From NCBI GenBank assembly GCA_002329665.1, contig DCTV01000018.1, positions 20,180 through 30,553 of the forward strand: 10,374 nucleotides of DNA, written 5' to 3'. The position numbers and the translations under genes are program-made. This DNA comes from Christensenella sp. UBA1431 (lineage in GTDB: Bacteria > Bacillota > Clostridia > Christensenellales > UBA1431). The notes beneath the pieces were generated by a model. That model searched no databases, was not told the DNA's origin, and saw nothing but the letters and a program-made list of their open reading frames with translations. Within the stretch, counting starts at the first letter, position 1. Each line of letters begins with the position of its first letter. Below, piece after piece: positions 1 to 7,315 of the stretch.

Positions 1-219
1 CACGTCGCCCACGATGCGCGCGCATTTGCGGAACGGTTTGTCGGGGGTGAGCCCGAGTTCGCTCATCGAATACAGGATGCGCCGGTGCACCGGCTTCAGG
101 CCGTCGCGCACGTCGGGGAGTGCCCTGTTTATGATGACCGCCATCGCGTAGGAAATGAAGCTTTTCTTCATCTCCTGCTCGATGTCGATGGGTATGATGT
201 TCTTGCTTATCGCTTCCAC
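1..219 (-). CDS. gyrA: DNA gyrase subunit A, N-terminal fragment (cut by window edge)
   Basis: GyrA is the DNA-cleaving subunit of the GyrA2B2 gyrase that introduces negative supercoils. Only codons 1-73 are in the window; the gene continues past position 1. The translation carries the hallmark stretch SYAMAVI followed by [19 protein letters not shown] (residues 23-50) and ends in ARIVGDV, at the entrance of the quinolone-resistance region; the catalytic tyrosine lies outside. I chose the GTG at 219-217 because it is in frame, begins the usual short lead ([13 protein letters not shown]) and has AGGAG seven bases upstream. An overlapping ATG at 221-219 is out of frame. The 106-bp gap from gyrB holds small inverted repeats (248-252/258-262 and 285-290/301-306) but no convincing promoter, so co-transcription with gyrB is likely. 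Identity is secure. Confidence 0.96.
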   Translation of the reverse strand, partial: MEAISKNIIPIDIEQEMKKSFISYAMAVIINRALPDVRDGLKPVHRRILYSMSELGLTPDKPFRKCARIVGDV

Positions 220-325
220 ATTATCACTCCTGTGGCCAAGGCGTAGACCCGCCTTCTGCGGGGGGCCGTTATTTTAAATCCATACAAAACCCGCGGGGCC
301 GTTTTGGCCGCTGATCGGCGGCGCA

Positions 326-2278
<1,953 letters not shown>

Positions 2279-2302
2279 TCAAGCTGTTTACGGCAAGCGC
2301 AA

Positions 2303-2602
2303 TCAGCCGTTCATTCTTTCCACAAAACTGCAGCGCTTAAAAAGCGTACTCGACGAGATGGTCGAACAGCGGATCGCGCATCCGTTGCCCGGAATACCGT
2401 TGCGAAGGTTGATGCCGCGCCTGTCGCAGCCCGACGTTATCACATAGGACTTGCAGCTTTCCGCGTTCTTCTTATCGAATTCTCCCCGCACACGGTCGAA
2501 CCGCCTGCGCATCTCCTTGGAAGCGTTGGCGGTCTCGACATCGATGATCGCAACGATGTCCTGAGCCGCGATCATCGTATCACCGCCGATATGCAAAACC
2601 AT
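2303..2602 (-). CDS. remB: DUF370 / RemB-like regulator with a cysteine-bearing insertion
   Basis: The 99-residue product begins MVLHIGGDTMIAAQDIVAIID, the typical opening of the DUF370 family. RemA of B. subtilis is the DNA-binding paralogue that activates matrix genes; RemB (YaaB) is encoded between recF and gyrB, the same place as here. The family ending ISSSTL is at residues 82-87 and KSYVIT at 51-56. In ordinary members these two blocks are separated by a short turn; here about 25 residues rich in Gly, Arg and Cys intervene. Cysteines are at 50, 59, 75, 79 and 91. I chose the ATG at 2602-2600 because it restores the family N-terminus and has AAAGGG upstream; an ATG at 2644 would add 14 unrelated residues. 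Function as a DNA-binding regulator is inferred from family and position only. Confidence 0.85.
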   Translation of the reverse strand: MVLHIGGDTMIAAQDIVAIIDVETANASKEMRRRFDRVRGEFDKKNAESCKSYVITSGCDRRGINLRNGIPGNGCAIRCSTISSSTLFKRCSFVERMNG

Positions 2603-2664
2603 TCGTCTTTTCCCTTTCTTATAAAACTCGGTCGGCCTGCACATAAAAGCGGCCCGACACCGCC

Positions 2665-2688
2665 CTTGAAACGCCTCCCGCGTTCAAG
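2665..2688 (-). other. Leader hairpin in the remB-gyrB 5' UTR
   Basis: Positions 2665-2670 plus 2672-2674 pair with 2680-2688, giving nine base pairs with one bulged base and a five-base loop that reads GGGAG on the minus-strand RNA. No U-tract follows, so it is not a terminator. It lies midway in the roughly 125-nt leader between the predicted remB promoter and the remB start. Its role is unknown. Confidence 0.5.
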
Positions 2689-2736
2689 ACCGGCTAAGGC
2701 CCTTGCCGTCGGCTCCCCTGCATTTTACGTACTTTA

Positions 2737-2765
2737 ATTATACTCCATTCCCGGCGATTTATAAA
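2737..2765 (-). promoter_or_regulatory. Housekeeping-sigma promoter for remB-gyrB
   Basis: On the minus strand a perfect -10 box TATAAT (2742-2737) lies 17 bp downstream of TTTATA (2765-2760), a 4/6 match to TTGACA. It sits just after the recF terminator, so remB-gyrB (and possibly gyrA) would form a separate transcription unit with a start near 2730 and a long leader. Confidence 0.65.
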
Positions 2766-2770
2766 GTCTT

Positions 2771-2836
2771 AAAGCAAAGAAAACCCCTGCCGGACCATAA
2801 AGCCCGGCCTCGCGAACCGCCTTTGGCCGGCAGGGG
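2771..2836 (-). terminator. Intrinsic terminator downstream of recF
   Basis: The arms CCCCTGCCGG (2784-2793) and CCGGCAGGGG (2827-2836) are perfect 10-bp complements. On the minus strand the stem is followed by TTTTCTTTGCTTT. An inner alternative stem (2804-2809 with 2825-2830) is also possible. It begins 28 bp after the recF stop and on the plus strand lacks a U-tract directly after the stem, so it serves recF. Confidence 0.85.
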
Positions 2837-2864
2837 AAAACCTATTTTTGGCCGCATGAATCCG

Positions 2865-3935
2865 TCAGGCGCCGTCAATGCGCTTGGCCCGGCCTTCTTT
2901 CACGGCAAATGAGGCCTTGGCCCCTTCCACGGGGGCGGTGCAGGTCAACAGCGCCTGCCCGCCGCCGAGTCTTTCGAGCAGGCGGCGGGACCTGATATTG
3001 TCGAGTTCGCTGAGGACGTCGTCGAGCAGGAGCACCGGGCGTTTTTTTATAAGCGCTTCCATCGCCGCGCACTGCCCGAGCCGAAGCGAAAGTGCGGCGC
3101 TTCGCTGCTGACCCTGCGAAGCGAACCGCCGCGCGTCCGCGCCGTTGACGGTGATGCGGACGTCGTCGCGGTGCACGCCCCTGGTGGTGTGGCCGCGCCG
3201 CAGGTCGGCCTGCAGCCGCGCCCTGAGCGCCGACAGGTATTCCCGTTCGTCCCCGGGGCGCGCGTCTATGCCCGTCCTGTATTCCAGCCCGAGCGCTTCG
3301 CCGCCGAAGAGCGCGGCGTGTTCTTTCGCACAGAGCGGCCCGAGCAGGCCAACGAGCTTTTTTCGCGCGGACAGGATGCGCGCGCCGCTACCGCAAAGCT
3401 GCGCGTCGAAACCCTCCATAGCTTCCGTGCTGCCGCGCTGCAACAGGCGGTTCCTCTGCGCCAGAGCCCGGTTGTACACCTGGAGATCAAAAAGATATGC
3501 GGGTCTGGCCTGGCAGAGCAGGGTATCCATATAACGCCGCCGGAAAGCGGGTCCCTCCTTGACCAGCTGCAGGTCTTCGGGAGAAAACATCACCACCAGC
3601 AGCGCGCCCAACAGGTCCACGAGCCGGGAAATCGGGACCCCGTCGACCAGCACGCGTTTTTTCCCTTCCCTGAAAAGCCGCATCTCGACCGAGCCGGTCC
3701 TGTCCTCCTTCTGCACGCTAACGCCCGTATAGGCCATATCGCATCCCCACCGGACCATTTCCGCGTCGGCCGCTCCCCTGTGGGATCGACCGAGCGCGCT
3801 CAGGTACACGGACTCGAGCAGGTTCGTCTTGCCCTGCGCGTTCTCCCCGAAAAAAACGTTGAGCCCGCCGGCGAGTTCGATGCGCGTTTCCTTTATGTTC
3901 CTGAAATCGACGAGATGGATGTTTCGCAATATCAT
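2865..3935 (-). CDS. recF: DNA replication and repair protein RecF
   Basis: RecF is an SMC-like ATPase that binds gapped DNA and, with RecO and RecR, helps load RecA at stalled forks. The 356-residue product has all diagnostic parts: MILRNIHLVDFRNI at the start, Walker A GENAQGKT (30-37), the RecF motif HRDDV (255-259), the ABC-type signature ASQGQQRSAALSL (272-284) and Walker B VLLLDD (301-306) followed by VLSELD. The ATG at 3935 has GAGG ten bases upstream, a rather long spacing. Unlike in Bacillus, no S4-domain gene (yaaA/rlbA) precedes it; the 181-bp gap to dnaN contains two hairpins and a probable promoter, so recF may be transcribed apart from dnaA-dnaN. Confidence 0.97.
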   Translation of the reverse strand: MILRNIHLVDFRNIKETRIELAGGLNVFFGENAQGKTNLLESVYLSALGRSHRGAADAEMVRWGCDMAYTGVSVQKEDRTGSVEMRLFREGKKRVLVDGVPISRLVDLLGALLVVMFSPEDLQLVKEGPAFRRRYMDTLLCQARPAYLFDLQVYNRALAQRNRLLQRGSTEAMEGFDAQLCGSGARILSARKKLVGLLGPLCAKEHAALFGGEALGLEYRTGIDARPGDEREYLSALRARLQADLRRGHTTRGVHRDDVRITVNGADARRFASQGQQRSAALSLRLGQCAAMEALIKKRPVLLLDDVLSELDNIRSRRLLERLGGGQALLTCTAPVEGAKASFAVKEGRAKRIDGA

Positions 3936-3964
3936 CGGCTTTTTGCCTCGCAGCCGTTTCTTTC

Positions 3965-3993
3965 ATTATCGGGCAGCGGCAGTATAAAAGCAA
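3965..3993 (-). promoter_or_regulatory. Probable recF promoter
   Basis: The minus strand reads TTGCTT (3993-3988), a 17-bp spacer, then GATAAT (3970-3965, 5/6 match). The start would fall about 25 nt before the recF ATG. The -35 overlaps the outgoing arm of the 3990-4007 hairpin. Confidence 0.45.
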
Positions 3994-4007
3994 GCGCGGG
4001 CGCTTGC
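3984..4007 (-). terminator. Hairpin with short U-run between dnaN and recF (terminator or operator)
   Basis: GCAAGCG (3990-3996) and CGCTTGC (4001-4007) pair perfectly around a four-base loop. On the minus strand TTTTAT follows directly, so this could be a weak intrinsic terminator of dnaA-dnaN transcripts. Because its outer arm overlaps the predicted recF -35 box, it could instead be an operator or a promoter-coupled attenuator. Confidence 0.45.
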
Positions 4008-4045
4008 CATATATTAAACGGCTTCATTTCAGGCCCTTTGCCGCA

Positions 4046-4090
4046 CGACAAAGCCATCGGCAGCTCCCCCGAAAGGGTCTTGCCGATGGC
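4046..4090 (-). terminator. Long hairpin 27 bp after the dnaN stop, possible terminator
   Basis: GCCATCGGCA (4053-4062) and TGCCGATGGC (4081-4090) are perfect 10-bp complements, and the 18-base loop can form an additional CCC/GGG stem. On the minus strand the stem is followed by TTTGT, a weak U-tract. It probably ends, attenuates or stabilises the 3' end of the dnaN message. Confidence 0.5.
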
Positions 4091-4116
4091 CCGACAGTCT
4101 ATCTAAAGACCTGTAC

Positions 4117-5214
4117 TCAATATATCCGCACCGGCAATATCAGGTACGTGTAGGCTTCGCCTTCCGGAGGGTGGGCGACGCAGGGGCTCACGCTGCTGTT
4201 GAAGTCGAGCACGATGCTCTCGTCCTCGATAACGCGCAGCACGTCCAGAAGGTAAGCTGCGTTGAAGGCGATTTCCAGCTCCTTGCCCTCGAAATCGCAG
4301 TCAACGCGCTCGAAGGCGTTGCCCACCTCGGACCGGGACGTTATCGCGATGCCCTCCTCCGAGACGGAGAGCTTGACGAGGTTGTTCTGGCCCTCCCTCG
4401 CGAGGAGCGACGCCCTCTCGATGCTCGAAGTCAGGTCCGCGCACTTCACATGCGCCCTGGTGGCGTGTTCTTTCGGGATGATCTGCCCGTATTTGATGAA
4501 CTCGCCCTCGAGCAGGCGAGTAACGACGCAGGAATCGCCCACCTCGAAGCGCGCATGGCCGGGAAACGTCGAAAACCGCACTTTGCCCTCGTCCTGAAGG
4601 ATCTTTGCGATCTCGTTGAGCGACTTCGCGGGGATGACGGCTTTCTGCTCCGGTGAAGCGGGGTCCGTTTGCTCCATGCGAAGCGCCAGCCTGTACCCGT
4701 CCAGCGCGACCATCGTCATGGCACCGTCCTCGACTTCCAAGAGGGCGCCCGTCAACACGGGCTTCGTCTCGTCGCTCGCCGTGGCGAAAACCGTCTTTTT
4801 TATCATATCCCTGAGCGTCTTCTGCGCGAGGACCATGCTGTCCTCCCCCTGCTCGGACGGCATCTGAGGGAATTCGTCCGCGCCCAACCCCTGCAGCGTC
4901 GTACGGGAAGACTTACAGCATATCGTCGCCGCGTTTCCCTCGTCGACCGAAACCTCCATCTCTTCCGGCGGAAGACGCCTAAGAAGCTCCGATAACAGGC
5001 GCCCGGGAAGCACGACAACGCCCTCTTCGAAGACGGACGCATCTATGCGCGTTTCTATCTGCATGGACATGTTCATGCACTTGAAATACACTTCTTGTCC
5101 TTCTGCGCGTATGTGTATGCCTTCAAGCATGGGGAGCGTGGATCTGACGGCCATGGCCCTGGAGACCATGGAGACGGCGAGGGCAATATGCGGCTGTGTA
5201 CAGGTAAATCGCAT
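4117..5214 (-). CDS. dnaN: DNA polymerase III beta subunit (sliding clamp)
   Basis: DnaN forms the ring-shaped dimer that tethers replicative polymerase and many repair factors to DNA. The 365-residue product is of normal length and shows the expected landmarks: MRFTC at the start, SRTTLQGLGADEFPQMP near residue 100-120, a domain-2 segment DETKPVLTGALLEVED, and the C-terminal ILPVRIY, whose family equivalent lines the peptide-binding cleft. A frame upstream is open to 5388, but I chose the ATG at 5214-5212 because it starts the family N-terminus and has AAGGAGG seven bases upstream. The upstream extension would translate the origin's unwinding element. The gap of 184 bp from dnaA holds that origin element. 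Co-transcription with dnaA is likely, since no U-tract terminator lies between them. Confidence 0.97.
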   Translation of the reverse strand: MRFTCTQPHIALAVSMVSRAMAVRSTLPMLEGIHIRAEGQEVYFKCMNMSMQIETRIDASVFEEGVVVLPGRLLSELLRRLPPEEMEVSVDEGNAATICCKSSRTTLQGLGADEFPQMPSEQGEDSMVLAQKTLRDMIKKTVFATASDETKPVLTGALLEVEDGAMTMVALDGYRLALRMEQTDPASPEQKAVIPAKSLNEIAKILQDEGKVRFSTFPGHARFEVGDSCVVTRLLEGEFIKYGQIIPKEHATRAHVKCADLTSSIERASLLAREGQNNLVKLSVSEEGIAITSRSEVGNAFERVDCDFEGKELEIAFNAAYLLDVLRVIEDESIVLDFNSSVSPCVAHPPEGEAYTYLILPVRIY

Positions 5215-5239
5215 CTGCTTGCCTCCTTGCTGTTTTGGT

Positions 5240-5292
5240 AATAGTTTAAAAGTAATAGTAGCAGTAATAAGGGGTGTGAAAACTGTGGACAA
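5240..5292 (-). other. oriC: oriC unwinding element: DnaA boxes, GC step, six DnaA-trios
   Basis: Read along the minus strand (dnaA towards dnaN): TTGTCCACA (5292-5284, 8/9 match to TTATCCACA), directly abutting GTTTTCACA (5283-5275, 6/9), then CCCC (5274-5271), then six in-register triplets over 5270-5253. The plus strand across the triplets is TAA TAG TAG CAG TAA TAA; read 3' to 5' from the box outward these are AAT AAT GAC GAT GAT AAT, all fitting the published DnaA-trio rule [G/A]A[T/C]. An AT-rich stretch (5240-5252) follows. Box, GC-rich step, trios, AT-rich DNA is the basal unwinding layout described for B. subtilis, at the same place between dnaA and dnaN. Function is inferred from the match. 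Confidence 0.85.
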
Positions 5293-5349
5293 GCCGTAAA
5301 CCCCTGAGAACAAAAGGCTTTTAGCGTGTTGACCAAACTGGTGCGAGCC

Positions 5350-5395
5350 TGTGTAAAAGCTGTTTAGAAGCCCGTTTGACCTGTGCAAACACAGG
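5350..5395 (-). promoter_or_regulatory. Weak DnaA-box-like sites and small hairpin after dnaA
   Basis: Two further minus-oriented sites resemble DnaA boxes: TTTTACACA (5358-5350, 7/9) and GTTTGCACA (5390-5382, 6/9). The second lies in a perfect 6-bp hairpin (CCTGTG 5380-5385 with CACAGG 5390-5395, loop of four) that begins just after the dnaA stop. No U-tract follows, so it is unlikely to terminate transcription. They may be low-affinity sites of the downstream origin half. Confidence 0.4.
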
Positions 5396-5398
5396 GGA

Positions 5399-6715
5399 TT
5401 ACTCCTGTATGCGTTCCTTGATGTCCTCTATCTTCATGGCAAAGGCCGTGTCCGCTTCCATGGAGTTAACGATCTCGCGGCAGGCGTGCATCACGGTGGA
5501 GTGGTCCCGGCCGCCGAAGAGATCCCCGATTTTCGGAAGCGAAAGCCCGAGTATGTCGCGGATGAGGAACATGCTTACCTGCCTGGGATGCGAGATATTG
5601 CGGTCACGGCGTTTCGTGGAAAAATCCTCCGGTTTCACGCCGTATTCCTCGGCCACGATCTGCTTGATGAGGTCGGGCGTGATCTGCTTTTTCCGGATGG
5701 AAAAGAAGTCCTTGAGCGCTTCGCGGGCGATGTCTATCGTGGGCAGGCAGTTATTGAGGGTGGAATAGGCGATCACGCGGTTAAGCGCGCCCTCCAGCAC
5801 CCTTATGTTGCTCTCTATTTGACCGGCTATGTAATAGACGATGTCGTTGGGAATCTCCACGTCCTCGGCCTGCGCCTTCTTAAAGAGGATGGCGACGCGG
5901 GTCTCGTAATCGGGAGGCTGTATGTCGGCGATAAGACCCCACTCGAAACGGGAGCGAAGGCGCTCCTCGATGGTCGGTATTTCCTTGGGTTGCTGGTCGG
6001 ACGTGATGACGATCTGTTTGTTGGTCTCGTGCAGCGCGTTGAACGTGTGGAAGAATTCTTCCTGCGTACGCTCCTTGTCCGCGATGAACTGTATGTCGTC
6101 GATCATGAGGCAGTCGACGTTCCTGAAACGCTGCCTGAATTCCTCGTTTGTCCCTTTTTGTATCGAACGGATGAGCTCGTTGGTGAAAGTCTCGCTCGTG
6201 ACGTATTCCACGCGCATGGAAGGGTCGTTTTTAAGGATCTGGTTGCCGATGGCGAGCATCAGGTGTGTCTTTCCGAGGCCGGAACCGCTGTAGATGAAAA
6301 GCGGGTTGTAGGTGACGCCGGGGCGGTCGGTCACGGCCTGGGCGCCGGCGTGCGCGAAACGGTTGGAGTTCCCGACCACGAACGTATCGAACGTATATTT
6401 GGGGTTTAACAGCGGTTTGTCCCACTGCCCCGTCCTGAGCTGTTTCTTCATGCCGATGACGGCGCTTTCCGATGGAAGAACGAGTTCGACCGCAATGTCC
6501 TTCTCGGCGGCGCTGCGCACCGCGGAGGAAAGTATGAGCGAATACCGCATGTTGATGATGTTCCGTATCAGGTCCGAGGGGACCTCGAGAAACAACACGT
6601 CGTCGCCCATTTGGAGGGGAGAAAGGTTTTTAAAGTAGGAGTTGTAATTCCCTTCGTTCACCTCGGAGCGTATTTTCTCCAGCGCATTCCGCCATATTTC
6701 GGTCAAGTTCGACAT
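5399..6715 (-). CDS. dnaA: Chromosomal replication initiator protein DnaA
   Basis: DnaA binds DnaA boxes at oriC, forms an ATP-dependent filament and opens the duplex for helicase loading. The 438-residue protein has domain I (about 1-80), a short linker in place of a long domain II, the AAA+ domain from about 103 (Walker A SGSGLGKTH at 143-151; Walker B LMIDD at 203-207; arginine-finger segment RSRFEWG at 254-260; sensor-2 NIRVLEGALNR) and domain IV with the DnaA signature GGRDHSTVMHAC (401-412). The first Walker A position is serine rather than the usual glycine. I chose the ATG at 6715 because it starts the family N-terminus MSNLTEIW and has GGAGGGGAGG upstream; the open frame to 6874 would run into the DnaA boxes. 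DnaA boxes in its leader suggest autoregulation. Confidence 0.98.
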   Translation of the reverse strand: MSNLTEIWRNALEKIRSEVNEGNYNSYFKNLSPLQMGDDVLFLEVPSDLIRNIINMRYSLILSSAVRSAAEKDIAVELVLPSESAVIGMKKQLRTGQWDKPLLNPKYTFDTFVVGNSNRFAHAGAQAVTDRPGVTYNPLFIYSGSGLGKTHLMLAIGNQILKNDPSMRVEYVTSETFTNELIRSIQKGTNEEFRQRFRNVDCLMIDDIQFIADKERTQEEFFHTFNALHETNKQIVITSDQQPKEIPTIEERLRSRFEWGLIADIQPPDYETRVAILFKKAQAEDVEIPNDIVYYIAGQIESNIRVLEGALNRVIAYSTLNNCLPTIDIAREALKDFFSIRKKQITPDLIKQIVAEEYGVKPEDFSTKRRDRNISHPRQVSMFLIRDILGLSLPKIGDLFGGRDHSTVMHACREIVNSMEADTAFAMKIEDIKERIQE

Positions 6716-6810
6716 TGCGGGCCTCCCCTCCACAAAAAAAGGGTCGAAACGGCGTACGAAACCCGATGCGCGAGTGACGGACCTGCCGAAACGGCCCAGG
6801 TGTTGACAGT

Positions 6811-6907
6811 TTGTCCACCGGTTATCCGCACTGCGAAACTGCCAAAAACAAGCGCGCCTCGTGGTTTTATCCACAGATAACCGGTGTTGTCCACATGGTT
6901 ATCCACA
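6811..6907 (+). other. oriC: oriC upstream half: five co-oriented DnaA boxes
   Basis: Five sites on the plus strand fit TTATCCACA: TTGTCCACC (6811-6819, 7/9), TTATCCGCA (6822-6830, 8/9), TTATCCACA (6867-6875, perfect), TTGTCCACA (6887-6895, 8/9) and TTATCCACA (6899-6907, perfect). They lie between the dnaA promoter and the dnaA start, so they fall in the dnaA leader. The position corresponds to the incA/incB side of the bipartite B. subtilis origin. They probably serve origin architecture and DnaA autorepression. Confidence 0.9.
6816..6886. repeat. 11-bp inverted repeat within the DnaA-box cluster
   Basis: CACCGGTTATC (6816-6826) and GATAACCGGTG (6876-6886) are exact reverse complements separated by 49 bp. 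The left copy overlaps the start of the second DnaA box; the right copy lies between the third and fourth boxes. It may be a protein site pair or an RNA stem in the dnaA leader. Confidence 0.6.
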
Positions 6908-6958
6908 GAATTTCCGAAAAAAACCAAGCGCTCGTTACCGCTTCAATGAATGTATTTT

Positions 6959-6987
6959 ATCATATCAAATATGGCTCGCGGGTGCAA
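6959..6987 (-). promoter_or_regulatory. dnaA promoter, extended -10 type
   Basis: The minus strand reads TTGCAC (6987-6982), a 17-bp spacer, then TATGAT (6964-6959, 5/6), with TGA directly before the -10 giving an extended -10 motif. The start would be near 6952, leaving a leader of about 235 nt that carries all five DnaA boxes. A small palindrome (CATAT, 3 bases, ATATG, 6961-6973) overlaps the -10. Confidence 0.65.
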
Positions 6988-6993
6988 TCGAAA

Positions 6994-7011
6994 ATAAGCG
7001 GTCATAAGCGG
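6994..7011. repeat. Helically phased 8-bp direct repeat upstream of the dnaA promoter
   Basis: ATAAGCGG occurs at 6994-7001 and again at 7004-7011, a 10-bp period that places both copies on one face of the helix. The pair lies 7 bp upstream of the predicted dnaA -35 and about 60 bp before the rpmH -35. This is a typical position for an activator or repressor; the binding protein is unknown. Confidence 0.55.
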
Positions 7012-7051
7012 CGGGAAATAAGGAAAAAGGACCAGCAACGGGATGTGGTCC
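7012..7051 (-). terminator. Terminator-like hairpin facing dnaA, in the divergent promoter region
   Basis: GGACCA (7029-7034) and TGGTCC (7046-7051) are perfect 6-bp complements around 11 bases. On the minus strand TTTTTCCTTATTT follows, which resembles an intrinsic terminator for leftward transcripts. No leftward gene is known upstream, so it could instead block antisense transcription or be an operator 17 bp upstream of the rpmH -35. Confidence 0.45.
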
Positions 7052-7068
7052 GGCAATGCATCAATTTC

Positions 7069-7097
7069 TTGACACCTCAGGTGGTATCGACTATAAT
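7069..7097 (+). promoter_or_regulatory. Perfect consensus promoter for rpmH
   Basis: TTGACA (7069-7074) and TATAAT (7092-7097) are both perfect and are separated by exactly 17 bp. The start should be near 7104. The beginning of the spacer forms CACCTCAGGTG (7073-7083), an 11-bp palindrome overlapping the end of the -35. Such a strong promoter fits a ribosomal protein gene. Confidence 0.95.
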
Positions 7098-7108
7098 ACT
7101 TCGTGTAT

Positions 7109-7151
7109 GTGAACGCGCGCCGTCCACGAATAATTTGGCGCGCACGTTCAC
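7109..7151 (+). other. Strong hairpin at the 5' end of the rpmH leader
   Basis: GTGAACGCGCGCC (7109-7121) pairs with GGCGCG (7137-7142) and CGTTCAC (7145-7151): 13 base pairs interrupted only by a two-base bulge, with a 15-base loop. It begins about five bases after the predicted start and is followed by no U-run, so it is a leader structure, not a terminator. Possible roles are message protection or L34-dependent control. Confidence 0.7.
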
Positions 7152-7180
7152 GCGCATTATGAATCGACGAGGTTATTACC

Positions 7181-7315
7181 ATGCTGCAAACGTATCAACC
7201 GAAGAAACGAAAGAGGAAAAAGGTGCACGGCTTCCGCAAGAGGATGTCGACGACGCCGGGGCGCGCCGTGCTTCGCCGCAGGCGGCGCAAAGGAAGAAAA
7301 GTGATTTCAGCGTAG
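7181..7315 (+). CDS. rpmH: 50S ribosomal protein L34
   Basis: L34 is a small, highly basic protein of the large ribosomal subunit. The 44-residue product reads [18 protein letters not shown], then [20 protein letters not shown], ending in RKVISA. The family core ([29 protein letters not shown]) is complete and the length is typical. GAGG lies eight bases before the ATG. It is the first gene rightward of the origin, opposite dnaA, which is the conserved arrangement, and has a perfect promoter and a hairpin leader. An intrinsic terminator starts at its stop codon, so most transcripts probably end here while some read into rnpA. Another reading frame across the whole gene is also open and continues in frame into rnpA. 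Confidence 0.97.
   Translation: MLQTYQPKKRKRKKVHGFRKRMSTTPGRAVLRRRRRKGRKVISA

Noticed and set aside
220..325. Terminator or promoter between gyrB and gyrA
   Set aside because: Short inverted repeats and a TAAAAT are present, but there is no matching -35 and no stem followed by a proper U-tract, so no call is made.
3171..4106. 311-codon open frame opposite recF, extending into the dnaN-recF gap
   Set aside because: It is a shadow of recF. The piece in the gap (3936-4106) does not encode an S4 domain, so it is not the missing yaaA.
5215..5388. Longer dnaN start at 5388
   Set aside because: The extra 58 residues would translate the DnaA boxes and trios, do not resemble DnaN, and the ATG at 5214 has an ideal AAGGAGG.
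5380..5395. Terminator after dnaA
   Set aside because: The 6-bp hairpin is not followed by a U-tract on the minus strand, so dnaA-dnaN readthrough is expected.
6716..6874. Longer dnaA start at 6874
   Set aside because: The extension crosses two and part of a third DnaA box, has no family similarity, and the ATG at 6715 has a strong ribosome site.
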